The notes beneath the pieces were generated by a model, which saw only the letters and a list, made by a program, of their open reading frames with translations, was not told where the DNA came from and did no database searches. A program made the position numbers and the translations under genes. Positions 1 through 12,670 of a stretch of 53,500 nt of DNA are shown here, piece by piece; position 1 is the stretch's first letter, and each line of letters begins with the position of its first letter. Source of the DNA: Glandiceps talaboti (lineage: Eukaryota > Hemichordata > Enteropneusta > Spengelidae); NCBI RefSeq assembly GCF_964340395.1, contig NC_135560.1, forward strand, positions 15,669,098-15,722,597, written 5' to 3'.

Positions 1-658
1 TGGACATGTTTTTCAGTATTAAGGCCAATGAAAGGTTTGCGTAATTACGTTTGGTGTATAAAATCCTCCATACCTCACAACTTATCTGTCGTTCGAGACT
101 TGATAGATTCTTATCACAACTCTCTAAATTGATCTGCAAGCAATTTAATTTCTTTATTCGATTCGTTAAAACGTGACACCTATGGTAAGACCGAGTAAGT
201 ATAATTGGTAATACGTGCATTGCGTAAATATGCAACTCGGCCATAACGTCCTTTCAATGACGAACCGCTGGGAAAAACCTTGTTTAATTCTCTGTGTAAC
301 TTCGTTAAAGTCCGTGTCCTCGACAGTTTAATGGATCTAACCTGACACTTTATGGGCAAACATCATTACACCGACACGTCGTACAATAACCATCAGATGA
401 CTTCCTGGGTTTCTTTTATATAATTTCAAATATATTAACTTATTGTTCACTGAGAGACATGGAGCTGCATGCATTCCCTTGTTACACAATCAATGTTCCA
501 CACTGTTACACAATACCATTTGCAATCTGTCAATTTTTTTACTGTATTTTTTGTTCTCAATAGATATACTAACCTTCGTGGCATTTAGTTCAGAAAGTTC
601 CGTCTCACGTTAACGTTGTCACTTTGTCGTGTTCACTTGATACGCCCACGCTGAAACT
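1..658. other. non-coding, no feature seen
   Basis: I see no open frame with protein-like composition, no RNA gene and no clear repeat in this stretch. Confidence 0.5.
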
Positions 659-1091
659 AATACGAACCCGTACGTGTGCTATAAGATTCAATATGGATAC
701 TGTGTCTTAATACCACAGCTTGTCTAAATGCAATGAACTGCAGCGGATATCAAAATACCGTTCAGCGGCTTTGTTTGATACAATCACACCCGGAAACTAA
801 CTATAAGAACCCGTACGTATGCTACAAGATTCAATGGATACTGTGTCTTAATACCACAGCTTGTCTAAATGCAATGAACTGCAGTGGATATCAAAATACC
901 GTTCAGCGGCTTTGTTTGATACAATCACACCCGGAAACTAACTATAAGAACCCGTACGTATGCTACAAGATTCAATGGATACTGTGTCTTAATACCACAG
1001 CTTGTCTAAATGCAATGAACTGCAGTGGATATCAAAATACCGTTCAGCGGCTTTGTTTGATACAATCACACCCGGAAACTAACTATAAGAA
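659..1091 (+). repeat. 141-bp tandem repeat array
   Basis: Two full 141-bp units begin at 729 and 870. A third, partial copy runs from 1011 to about 1091, and a diverged partial copy (659-728) leads in. The full units differ by only a base or so, which points to recent duplication. Because 141 is divisible by three and the unit has no stop in one frame, the array reads as a 126-residue repetitive open frame, but the composition gives no reason to think it is translated. The unit contains 'tttgataca' followed by 'atcaca..cggaaact', which matches the arm of the foldback element at 35.5 kb, so the array is most likely expanded arm sequence. Confidence 0.85.
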
Positions 1092-1240
1092 ACAACATAC
1101 TCTACACTGTTAAGATAGCAAAATTGAACGAATACAAAAGTTTCTTGCAACATTTTGTCTAAATAAAATGAACTGATGATGTGCCACAGTGTCATACAGA
1201 CGTCAAAACATTGGCACCCGCATGTCTGCTTTATGTTGTT
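1092..1240 (+). mobile_element. foldback-family arm remnant
   Basis: The sequence 'acattttgtctaaat-aaatg' and, further on, 'aaacattggcacccgcatgtctgc' modules match the arm and centre of the foldback element at 35475-35965 and the copy at 16565-16860. With the tandem array on its left it forms one arm plus centre. The opposite arm is not recognisable beyond 1240, so the copy is probably truncated. Confidence 0.6.
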
Positions 1241-1640
1241 CAGTGCATATAATTATCATATGATAATAACTATTACAGTTTGCTCAGATTGCATCGAAAT
1301 TCAGAATGTTTCTTTTTACCTTGGGGTTCATTATTGCGAATCGATAATCCTAGGGTATATTGACTATAAGCTAGCTGTGTGTCTAGTCAATACTTTCTAT
1401 AAAATCGTTTACATGTGCTCTTAAAACGCACCTTTACCTGTTTCGTAAGAAAAAAATTGAAGAGGTGTCATATGTTGGTGATATGCTGGATACCTCGAAT
1501 TAGTTTGCAAAGACGTTATATTTTTGCAAACAACAACGGAAATTTAATAAAGGAATTATTAACTAGATGACTGACGATCCTTCATGCAATATCATTGTCA
1601 CTTGCATACCAATTACACTTCATATTTGGGTATTGCTGTA
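1241..1640. other. non-coding, no feature seen
   Basis: An 82-codon open frame (1176-1424) starts in the repeat and has no recognisable protein character. Nothing else stands out. Confidence 0.4.
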
Positions 1641-2072
1641 TTATGTTGTGTTGTGTTGTGTTGTGTTGTGTTGTGTTGTGTTGTGTTGTGTTGTGTTGTG
1701 CTGTGCTGTGCTGATGTTGCGATTTATTGTGTTTTCTGTGTTGTGTTGTGTTGTGTTGCGTCGCGTTCTAGATTTGTGCTCTACGAGCTGTGCTATGCTA
1801 CGCTGCGTTTCACTGCACTGTACCGCATCGCAACGCGCTGTACGGTATCGCAGTGCATTGTACTGTACTGTATTCTATCCTTCTCATCTCTATCCTTCTC
1901 TACTCTATTCAACTCTAGATCTACTCTATTCAACTCTACTCTACTGTGCTGACTCCACTCTACTGTTCTGTACTAATCTATTGTACCATACCGCACCGTA
2001 CCACAGCGCACTGCACCGCACTGTATTGTACTGTATTTTGCATTGCACTGCACTGCACTGTATACTTTGATA
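1641..2072. repeat. drifting pentanucleotide repeat tract
   Basis: The tract starts as a pure (TGTTG)n run to about 1700. It continues as variants that keep a five-base beat (ctgta, ccgca, tcgca, ctcta, ttcta, cactg) to about 2072. The long open frames over this tract are by-products of the short period and low stop density. I see no coding evidence. Confidence 0.8.
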
Positions 2073-2202
2073 TCGAGGCCGCGCCTCGCGGGGCATTTTT
2101 AATTAATTGCAATGTGGTATGTTGTGATAGGCATTTCGTAATACGTTTAGAAATATTATAATGGATTATGTGTATACCAATAATAATACCAGTGTATACC
2201 TA

Positions 2203-2210
<8 letters not shown>

Positions 2211-2294
<84 letters not shown>
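2211..2294. repeat. (TA)n microsatellite
   Basis: An almost uninterrupted alternating TA run of about 84 bases, ending in 'tacatacacatg'. Confidence 0.95.
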
Positions 2295-2298
<4 letters not shown>

Positions 2299-2365
2299 CA
2301 CATGCGATTGATTAATTGCATGGTTGTCACCAGTGATTAATTACTTGATGTGTTCTGATATTGCG

Positions 2366-2395
2366 GTACCTAACCCTAACCCTATCCCTATCCCA
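2366..2395. repeat. short telomere-like CCCTAA stretch
   Basis: Reads 'cctaaccctaaccctatccc': two good units of the animal telomeric hexamer followed by degenerate ones. It is too short to be more than an interstitial remnant or chance. Confidence 0.4.
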
Positions 2396-2399
2396 CCTC

Positions 2400-3121
2400 T
2401 AACTAACCCCAATGGAGCAGCAGGTTATGGAAAATATATCAGCGGCCGATGGGATACAAAAAAACCCAAAATAATGAAAGGTTAGAAAATACAATAAGTC
2501 AAAGTTAAATGCGATCCTCCCAATCCCATTAAAATATCAATTTCTCGTACTGGTTCACTTGGAGAGAGTGAGAAATCACTCAAACCGCATACTTGTTTAC
2601 ACGATTTTTATTCACCAAATATCAAATTATTCACTTCACAGAATTAGGTACTGATTATTAATCATTTTCAAAGAATGAAGAAATATTATGAAACACATCA
2701 CATGCCAAATACAGCATGTTAGAAGATGAGGAAATTGTTACACAACGTCATTCGATCTATCCTCTGTCACCTGACACCTCTCACCTATTCAATCTATCTA
2801 AGTTTTTTAAGTAACTAAATGTCAAGGTTTCAAATTTCAAATATCAAATGTTATAACCTTCTGTAATACCCGCATTAAATATTTCGAGATGTCATAGATC
2901 CATGGTTTTATAATGATATAAAGCCTATGTGACTGCAATGTTCTTATTTTTGCTTGGCATCATAATCTTGTAAACCGATAGCTGATATCACGATTTCACC
3001 GAAAGGACACCCCATGGATTCACGTTGTTTACCTCCAAACCCCATGTCCGAATACTTGACATCATTTACGTGTGTGAAGGTTCCCAATGAACCTTCACTG
3101 ATTAACGACAGCCCCCAAATA
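2400..3121. other. non-coding, no feature seen
   Basis: AT-rich sequence. Short open frames on both strands around 2944-3196 overlap each other and show no protein family. The right end abuts a candidate transposon terminus. Confidence 0.4.
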
Positions 3122-5209
3122 CAGGGCCGTAGCCTGACCAAATTGCCAAGGGGGGGCAGAACTTTGTCTTGGTGCAATCTTGCATTTAAAATTTAGAAAA
3201 GTACTAATTTACATAAATCTGCATGCAATTTACATCATATATATTTTAGCATACGCAATTAAATATCATATGTAAGGTCAGGAAAAAAAATGCTGGTCAA
3301 CGGGTAACCTAACCCATCACATTGGGCAAGTAGGTTGATTTCATTTTTTCACAATGCTTGGCAAGGATAAAACAAACCATATATAATGATAGCTAAATAT
3401 TTCAGGTCGAGTTTAGATATAACTTATTCAGTCATCTTGATACTATCTCATGCAATTTGTCTGCATAGCTACAGTTAGGGAATGTACACAATTTACGGTT
3501 AAACAAATGGTGTAGTTCCTCTCACCCTCTCTTCTCAAAAAATGTTAAGCCCCACCAATTGAAACTCAAGCATTATTTTAGCCACCCCTTCTGTCACGTA
3601 CACTACAGTGGAGATATAAAATCATATGGTACAATGATGCATTGGAAGGAGACAACTCCAAAGGTGAGGGAAAAAAATTGAAAATAAGACAGTGTAGGAG
3701 GCCATTTAGAAGCATAAAATATCAAACCATAGACATAATAAAATATCAGAATTGAAACAATTATGCTATGCATTACATTATTTGGAAGTGTATTTTGTTG
3801 TGGCAAAACCGAAAGATATTATGCGGATGTGCACATGGTAAATGACTTCTCCTGAAGTTTAATTTGGTTCCAAAAAATCCCGAATAAAGAGCAAAACATT
3901 TCAAGACTTTCAGACTTTTGATGGCCCAATGGTCGTAAACGTTTGTGCAATTCTTTTTAGTGCACATTGGATATTTAATCTCAATTCATGCTTGTATGCA
4001 ACATCAGGGCCAATTAATCCACTGTATAAGATGTAATATTATTTGGAATAGACTCAAATGTATATTGTTACATGTACTATTCAGAAAATATAAAGAAATC
4101 TCCTTAATTTTGAAAATAAATGCGAAGCCCGCATGAGGATATATTGCCCATCACCTGAAAAAAAATATATGGGTAGGTTGAACAGCTTTTTCACTTTTTC
4201 TGGCCTAATGTCGCATCTTTCAAAGTAGTTGCCGAAAAGATGTCACATTCAAAGTAAACAAAAATGGATGGTGCTTTCTCAAACAAGTAACACAACAAAA
4301 TAATCATTTTCTTTACTCAACTCCCAAAACTGTCATGGCCTCGTTTATGTCGGAACCCAAGGTGAACTCAGTGAATTCTCCTTGCCATTATCATTATAAT
4401 GGAAATTGAAGTTTGGATTTTGATGTCGAAGGTACAACTCTCAAGGCCATTCTTTCCATAGCAAATTGTCGCTTCAAAATGAATTGCGGAATAACGCTAG
4501 TGTCAGTGTGCAATGAGATATTTATCAAACAACATTTTAACCCAAGACAACGTCGAACACAATTATTGAAAAAAAATATCTTCAAATAGTGGATCTTAAA
4601 CTGCGTACCTAGTTTAATAGTTTTTCAGGGCCACCGAATATTCCAAAAAGAGATCTGCCGTTTTATCAGTATGAAATGTTTTAATATAAGGAACAAGATG
4701 TAAATGAGATCGAGCGCATCTTCGGAGTCACTGCATGCAGCATAGCAGGCGACCTCACGTTGAACGACTTTTTCCGTCTTTTTTTGAGTTTCACTCGCTG
4801 ACATTATAATTGCGACTTGCTATCTTGAAATGAAGGAGACTTTCAGACTACTGTTACTCGCACAGTGCATGTGCGCACTTCTTTTGTACTTTCCCGCACA
4901 AAGAATTTTTAATTTGCTGCAAAAAGTTACAATTCTTAACTGGACACATTTTATTCAAAGTTAGGCCAGGGTACAATAGCGATATAAGATACATATTAGC
5001 CAGGAGTCAGCAGTGTACAGCCACTTTAGTGAACTATCCATTTAAATCGCGCATGCTAAGAACCGTCATGTCACGTAAATAGCGATTTTATTAGCATCGC
5101 TATGTATTCAAAAAGTAGCTTTTTTCTTTCCTTTTCTCCAAAGTCTCGGGGGGGGGGGCAGGTGCCCCCTTTGCCCCCCCCCCCCCCCCCCCCGCAGGCT
5201 ACGGTACTG
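3122..5209. mobile_element. candidate non-autonomous DNA transposon with terminal inverted repeats
   Basis: The left end begins 'cagggccgtagcctg' and runs into a G-rich stretch (..ccaagggggggcag). The right end, read from 5209 on the minus strand, begins 'cagtaccgtagcctgcgggg'. The two 15-base ends match at about 13 positions, and both are followed inward by long G runs. The direct repeat AAATA flanks the interval (3117-3121 and 5210-5214). CAG-N-N-CCGTAGCCTG ends resemble hAT-type termini, but those normally make 8-bp duplications, so the superfamily is uncertain. No transposase frame is visible inside. It could instead be two independent fragments in opposite orientation. Confidence 0.45.
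5148..5193. repeat. poly-G / poly-C hairpin-forming tract
   Basis: About 11 consecutive G, the motif 'caggtgcccc', then a run of about 20 C. The G and C runs can pair as a hairpin. It sits just inside the right end of the candidate transposon. Run lengths are likely unstable and error-prone in assembly. Confidence 0.7.
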
Positions 5210-5214
5210 AAATA

Positions 5215-6586
5215 TATTGCGCTCAGAATAAATATGCTGGACAGGATCCATTTGAAGTCATTTTAATCATACACTAAACGTCCACTCCTTTGTTAGCATG
5301 AAGTCAATTTTTCTCTCAATACATTACTGTTGTATTGAAGAGACAGTCTGAATAGATTTCTGCAATCATTCTACGCTTTCTGTACACGAAAGAATTCAAT
5401 TTTAATTTACAGAACTTCTTTCAACTATACAATGACTTCATTCTGTAAGGTTTTGTAGGGAAATGTAATAAATGTAATACATCCAAGGTGATGTAATTAA
5501 CGGCGATAGCATGTGTATGCTGTGCGACCTGAGATGACAGAAAGGTTTAGGTGTACAAACCAGCTTTACCTCGATATAGTGGCTCTTACTTACTTGTTCT
5601 GACTTGAGTCGCATTGCAAGAAGGCTTCTCGTTCTATATTATGTTACGGGACTTTATCGATGCAGATTGACTATTTTGTAGTACTAATTTACTTGCAGGC
5701 TTGTTGAATATCAAGCCTCGAGGAACCAACAATATTCGTGATTTGTTTTGCAGTACAGATGCTAAAATATATAAATAAACACTGCCTTAAATAACAATAC
5801 TTGGATTCGTATGTTCCAAATGGAACTGTAGATGGCCTGACCGTCAATATTTATGTTTGTATTACTAACATCTTAAAGATGTTAGTAGCACTGGAACACC
5901 GACTGGATAGCCACTATAGCCACGATATCAGAGATGGCATTGTAGTCACCCACTTCTATATCTATTACATTCATATCCCAGTGAACAAGTGAACGTTATC
6001 ACAGAGGGATAAATACTCTTGAAAGAGTTTTAGAAGTGGATGGGAATTCACGCTAAACTGGGAAAACAACATTCCCTTGGCAATTTATGGAGCTGAACTA
6101 GAAATGAAATGGTTACAAAGCGATGTTTTCACTTTGAAAATGTCCTTTCAAATTGTTTTGTTTTGTAACTAGGCATTGTGAATGACCCAAAGGTGTAGTG
6201 GAATTTACTCTCTTTTTTTAAATTAGTAAAAAATGAATAAGTGTATACGTATTTAAACTTTACTGACAGCTCATGTGAGTTTAGCTTATCTTCATCTATA
6301 CCGAACATCCTACAGTTACCATCTAGTCTTTCGATTCTTCAATGACAGAAAGATGGTTTTTGATCTTTTCTTGTACTAAACACGTTTCAATCATAAACGA
6401 GACAAGTTTATTAAAATCTGCAGCTCAGCACATAAAATTGGATCAATAGTCGTATTCGAATACAAAGAGGTGTCTCTGATGCTTTTAAAAAGAATCGAGT
6501 CAAATTTCTTCATGACATTGTTTTGACTAAAAGGAGAATCAAAACCGCGATACACTGTGGAACTAACTCAACGGAAAGAGGTATTG
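5215..6586. other. non-coding, no feature seen
   Basis: AT-rich sequence with only short random open frames (for example 5801-5992). No repeat, RNA or protein feature was recognised. Confidence 0.4.
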
Positions 6587-6590
6587 TTTT

Positions 6591-6649
<59 letters not shown>

Positions 6650-6749
6650 GCCTGCCTGCCTGCCTGTCTGGCTGGCTGACTGCCTGCCTGCCTGCCTGCC
6701 TGGCTGGCTGGCTGGCTGACTGACTGACTGACTGACTGTCTGTCTGTCT
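6591..6749. repeat. compound tetranucleotide microsatellite
   Basis: A (TCTG)n run passes into CCTG/GCCT units, then GGCT units, then (TGAC)n and back to TCTG. Each block differs by one base from the next while the four-base register holds. Open frames over it on both strands (S/Q/R or C/L/S repeats) are artefacts of the repeat. Confidence 0.95.
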
Positions 6750-8183
6750 CAGTGACATTGAACCATAAAGCAGTACCACCTTCATCCGTAGGCACTTGTA
6801 AAAATTGTTGTAGATTTTAGGCACAGATCACTTCTGTTTATCATCTTGAATAAACGACAATATCACGTGACTATTGTTGTCCAATAGCGAGGTGCCATGA
6901 TGGCATCTGTTGTCCGTGCTCTTGAAGTAATAACCTACAACGTATGGTCCTGATTTGACAGCTAAGACATGAAGCTTCAGATCTGTCCCATGAGGCTTCA
7001 GATCTGTCAACACTATTCCAATGTACAACAACAACAACAATCAAGTGATATTGTCATTTAGTAATGTGAGAAAGAAGTAAATAGGGTCCAAAATCCACAA
7101 CAATGCTTAGCAGGTTTTGTAAAACATACACAATGACGGTGAACAGAACAGAAAGCTAAAAGTACCACTCTCCTTACAACTTAACAACAGCTTGAAGTGA
7201 CTGGAATTTGACACGTAGAATAAGTGACACGCACATTTCCCAAATAAACTCTACATCCTCTGAAACCCAATCCCAAATTTAGCTCTCGTTGACAACTAAA
7301 ACACCAAAAATGTCCTCGATTATGTAAATCTCAAAGTAACCAAGTATCAACCGGTAATGACATGCATGGGAAAATGCTTTTAACCTTTGTAACACTACCC
7401 TTTATTGGGAATGTGATTTTGTTTAAAGTACATGTACTACCCACTTCAGAGTAGCACAGCTAGGAGATAATTTTCCTATCAGAAAAATCAATTACTTGTT
7501 TCACAAAAATATCCATCTCATTCAGCTGAAGATGTATAGTGTAGTAAGTGGGTCTGACTAGCCAAGAAATGTGGAAATCACAATTGGATCAAAGAAGAGT
7601 CATGGGCATATTCAGTAGCGCAACATTTTAACTAATCATAGTATTGAGGATCTGGAATTGATTGGTATTGATACCCTTTCCCATCATATGCAACTAAACA
7701 GCTTAATAACGAAACAAGGGAAGAACGCTACTAAATATGAGAGCTGACTTTTATCGTAAGCCCCGCCTTCCAAATATATTTAACTGTTTTTCTGTCCACG
7801 TATTCATATTTTTAGTTTTTTGAAACCATTTTCCGACTTCTCCGGTGAATTTTAGCGTTAAATTGATTTTTACTGTCAATATCGATTTTCTTGATTTATT
7901 GATTCTGTTTATTTATAGTTTGTTGTTGATGCGACTTCGTGGCCTGAGGCACCAAACGTGTTACATACATGTATGCCACGCGAATCAAATGATCGACTAC
8001 GCGACTTGTCATGAGATTGAAATTTGTCGATTACATCATGTAATCAAATATGACTGTGGAAAAATAAGTTTGGACAATCATGTATGAAGAAAAAGGAGAG
8101 CAATTTGGCTAACATGCATGAAGTAAATGTTGCTACTTTTGAAGAAAATAAGAAGTCGCACTCAAATTAACTTCAAGAAGAAG
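6750..8183. other. non-coding, no feature seen
   Basis: No open frame here has family character. The 80-codon frame at 7845-8087 is not recognisable, and no repeat longer than a few units was seen. Confidence 0.4.
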
Positions 8184-8290
8184 AACAAACAAACAAACAA
8201 ACAAACAAACATACATACATACATACATACATACATACATACATACATACATACATACATACATACATACATACATACATACATACATAC
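8184..8290. repeat. (CAAA)n(CATA)n microsatellite
   Basis: Six or so AAAC units followed by about 20 ATAC units with almost no interruption. It gives repetitive open frames on both strands that should not be taken as genes. Confidence 0.95.
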
Positions 8291-11200
8291 GAACAAAAAC
8301 ACACATGCACACACAAAAAACGTACTAAGACAATGTTTAATATCAAAGTCTGAATTCTCAAGAAATTGCATAAATATTGGAAATTATACCAAATGAACGT
8401 TGCATATTAAATTCTTTGATTTCCAGATTTTTGATAATTAAGGCTTTTTTCTCAGAAAAAAAATCATTTTTATAGGGTTTTTATTTGGTAGAACAACAAG
8501 TGGTTAAAATTTGGCATGAATACATGAGTAAGTATTAACATGTTTTTGACAATTTCGACTTTTTGTGTTTCTAAAGACTTTTTTGGCATACCATGCAATG
8601 ATAATTGTGAGTGTTCATATAAACCAATGCATATGAATTACCTCAATTAATATATTTTGTAAATGTTTGGCAATTGTTGTGTTTAACTCAAAAGCGCTTG
8701 CCTGTGAAGTTGCTACACACATATCATTGTTTGGTTAAAATGTTTGCATATTAATTAGCTTTATTAGCATCTTTTTGTGCGCATATTAATTAGCTGCATT
8801 AACACATATTTATATTGAAACAATGCATGTGCACTTTGACAGGTTTTCGCTTGCTGAAGGCACATTTCTTTATGCAAACATACATCTTTGGATTAAAATA
8901 TATGCATATCATTTAGAATGATTAGCATATGTATGATAATTTTCACGTTTTTCTAGATGATTTGCTTTTATGTCGGAATCCTGTTTACAAGAATGTGCGC
9001 TAGTTAGAACAACAATTGCTTAAATTATTGCTGCGAATTTATGAGTCAGTTTTTAAATGTCTCGATTCAACATTTCACGATTTCAACATTTAAACTGGTA
9101 TTTTGTCATATTTCCCAACGAATCTCTTTATACAATAACATTTTAGGTTTTCTATCTGGCTGCAATGGCAATATTTCAGAGTAAAGTAGAATATACATTT
9201 ACAAATGCCAAGGGACACGCACAGCTTTTTATTAGCATATTACATACTGATATTCTGCCCGCTCTACTCAAGTCCTGCCAATGCTAGTCACGAAACATTA
9301 AACTAGAATATTTTTGTTGTTTAATGATGACTTAATGGATGTATTTCGGAAGTTATTTTGCCGATTGTTTTGGCAGAATCATGTTTGTCGATGCGTTAAT
9401 AGCTAGCTACGCAAGTTGATGAGAAATCACAGCAGACGGAGTCGAATATTAAGCGCTTTTTTCGTCCGATGTTCGTGATATATGCACTAACTACGAACAT
9501 CTCGGATGGATTTACATTTGGTGAAGTGTTGCTTTATAATTGACCATATCCGACACGACAGGAGCTAATTAAAATAAAATTGATGGGCATTTGTAGAACT
9601 AATACATCGCCTTTATATAATTAAATCTGACAGAAGAAAATGTGACAGGTATATAGGTCGTTCTTATTGGTATAAATTAGGCTATTAGTCGTAAGCAGGC
9701 CTTCGGAAAGAAAAAGCAGGCCCAGATTAGGGTATCGGACAGGTGCTATATAGCACAGGGTGATCCACAACTTATTGAAAAACAGCAACACATTTTGAAT
9801 CCGACAGAATGTTTGATGTAGGTAATTTTGAAGGTAGCTTGCTCTGCTAATGATATCCTACTAATAATCCAAATAGAAGTTATGGGTTACAGTGATATCA
9901 GAATGGCTGGCGTCTTGACAATGCTATTTTTGGACAGGACGTGGATATATGATTTCGTCAAAATATAACACACAATAAAAAAAAGAATTGACATAGATGT
10001 TTGAAGCATTCCTTTCACTACAAAGAAGAATACCGGATATGAATGTATAACATTGCTACTACCAAACCATAGAATAGTGACGCTAGAGTTACAATTAGGC
10101 GGCACGATGCTTTTTAAATCTCACCTCTTTTTTGTTACGAATTACATAAACAAAATACAGGCATATTAAATGTCACTATGAACACACATAAACAGTTTTG
10201 TGTTTTGAATCTTCCTTGTTTCACCCGACAGTGATGTTGATTTGTGTTCACAGTGAGATAAAATACACCATAAAATTATACTTTCGTGCCATCACTGTCT
10301 GTATTTTTGTTTTATTTACAGCTAATTTCTAACAAGACACCTTGAATTGTGTGATACACACAAGGTACGAAAATTCTCGAGTTTAGTTGAGGGGACCTTG
10401 ACATATTTTGACAGTTCTTGGGGTAGGGGAGCTGCGAAAACCTCTCTTGCCAAAACATTTGCTCCTCAGACCCCCCCCCCCCACCCACTCACCAACCTTA
10501 AATTTGGCTACTGGTTTACTCATGTTCTTTTTTCAGCAGCCCCTCTCTTTAATCCGACCTAAATTTGCTCGTATACAACAGGAAATTGTACCAATGTCGA
10601 AAATGTTCTCGTTTTCAATATATTATCTATACATTCGAAAAAATCAAGCTTGTTACCATGACAACAAACTATAATAATGCCGACAGCACGTTTACAATCT
10701 AGGGGAATTGTCACGGATTTTCCTTGTCATATAGACTATGTTAAATGAAAGGTGTCTTTGTTCTGTAACATCTCTCCGTTTATTTAATCCACTTTTTTTC
10801 TGTCCATCGTTCGAAACTAGTATTAATTTTTGGTGATGAGTTCTGATTATGTGAAAATAACACCAGCGCATTCTATGTGTTATTTGTAACTTTAAGAACA
10901 GGTGAATAGCTCCAACAGCGCTTTAATCTCAAGTAATTTCCGGAGGAGGGGTTAATCACAGTAATGAATGAACTTGCGGTTGATTTTCGAGCTTTCATGT
11001 GAAAGGAAACGACAGAGCTACCCTCTTAGCTTGGAGAAGGATTTTATTGAAAAGGGTATTGATTGCCAGAAGATTTTCAACGAAATTGAATGAAACCACA
11101 GAGAAATAATTTTCTAAACCTCATTCACCGAACAACTATTCATTCCTAAATTGTACAGCTCTGTCGACTGTAAGTATCATCTGGTGACGTATAGGATGAA

Positions 11201-12376
11201 GCTAGTTTCCTCAGTGCATTTTATATCAAACTTGAGACTTCAGTGTAGTGAAAAGCTGAAAAATGTCCCCAATTTCCGTTCTTTCTTTACGATGTAATAG
11301 GATAGTACACTATGCAACTGTACTGAATGAAAAAACGTTTGGTGCCATTTTCGAGAGCAGGAGTAACTATGGCGCTCACGCGAAGCTTGTTGTACCATTG
11401 GCTAAAATAAGTCTAGTGACATTTTGGGCAAAAACCACATTCCCCTCAACACATCATTTCACTATTTCTTGACACTGAAGAAGTTTCAAGAAACCAATAA
11501 TCTTAATGAAGATACACGACCCTTTGCACCAAAAGAATTCTTATTGATGATGAATAAATTTGTACAAATTATGGCTTTTAGTGTGCAGGCGACTCATTCT
11601 ACAGCTGAGTTGTCATTCATTGATTATTCATTTCATCTACGTTCTGTTTTCATTACATCTCTTTTCAATGACACGAAGTTCACCTTGGCTTTTAAACATC
11701 GCCCATTTTCTCTTATTATTGTCACACAATGCATTCACAAATTCAAGGTAGGGGAATACTTGAAATAATGATTATAGACAGGAGAATCGGTTTCCATTAG
11801 TATACCCTTGTATATTTTGGTGCATTAAGCAAAGATCTACTATACTGTAACACAACTGGATAAATGGATTACTAATAATTGTACGAGTATTCCTTAAGAG
11901 CAAAAACCTGTTGTTAACTTCCTCATTAATGGTTTGGATGAAATGTTCGTTTATGTACTGTAAGCGTTGAAGAAGTATTAACTGAGTTTATGGTGTTTTT
12001 CTTAACTCAAGTAAAAGTACTTACACAAATCTCTACAAAAATATCATTTTTCTAGTACAATGTTGCAGGAAATTTCGTCTTAGCTTGAAAATGCCATGAA
12101 ACGGTTGATCAAGATCAGTGAGATTGATCCCATGGTTTCATTGAGATAGAAAAACACAAACACACACACACATACACATCTCTTACACAGTGTCTGCTCT
12201 GTATTGTGTTGTGTTGTGTTAATAATAATTTCAAAACAAATACAATTGTACATGTACATACAATTTTAATAGTTAAGTACACGTGATATCTAACAAATTG
12301 AACTTGACATCAATAAATAATGGTAAATAAACTGTACAACATGTAAACAAGGAACTTATAGGTATTGAGTAGGAGT
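8291..12376. other. 4-kb AT-rich non-coding stretch
   Basis: Very AT-rich. 8745-8800 carries 'gcatattaattagct' twice. 10470-10482 is a C run. The open frames at 9887-10105, 10347-10674 and 11263-11768 overlap in several frames and have no recognisable domain. I see no gene. Confidence 0.4.
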
Positions 12377-12670
12377 AATAATAATATAATAACAATAGCT
12401 TTTTATATAGCGCTTTCCACAATATGCTCTAAACACTTTACAATTATTACCCCTGGCATGGGTCTATAGTGGTACAACGGCCCTTTATACTTTCTCAACT
12501 CAATGGTCAGCATATGATTAAAAGTATTCACATTGAAACCTCTATCCTACCAGGTTAATTTATACAGCTGGGTTCACTGGGCACAAATGTGGTTCAAATC
12601 TTGTCCAAGGACTGAAGTCATTCAGGAGCAAACGGTAGTGGCGAGACCCGAACTTCCAACATGAATATCG
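12377..12670 (-). mobile_element. SINE/LINE-tail retroposon copy
   Basis: Read on the minus strand, the 3' end carries 'gcgctatataaa' followed by a degenerate ATT-type tail (plus-strand 12377-12400). It matches the tails at 16485-16570 and 52715-52805. The body on the plus strand includes 'aatttatacagctgggttcactgggc', 'tgtccaaggactgaagtcatt' and 'gagacccgaactt', modules I associate with dispersed retroposons of marine invertebrates. Its exact length and family are not resolved. Confidence 0.55.

Noticed and set aside
733-1113. 126-codon open frame with three near-identical repeats
   Set aside because: It is the 141-bp tandem array read in frame. The period is a multiple of three and the sequence belongs to a transposon arm.
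2366-2395. Nearby telomere or chromosome end
   Set aside because: Only about two good CCCTAA units. Ordinary sequence continues on both sides.
6510-6824. Ser/Gln/Arg-Thr-Asp repeat proteins on both strands
   Set aside because: They lie wholly on the tetranucleotide microsatellite and exist in several frames.
8127-8396. Thr-Tyr-Ile-His and Cys-Met-Tyr-Val repeat frames
   Set aside because: Translation of the CATA microsatellite.
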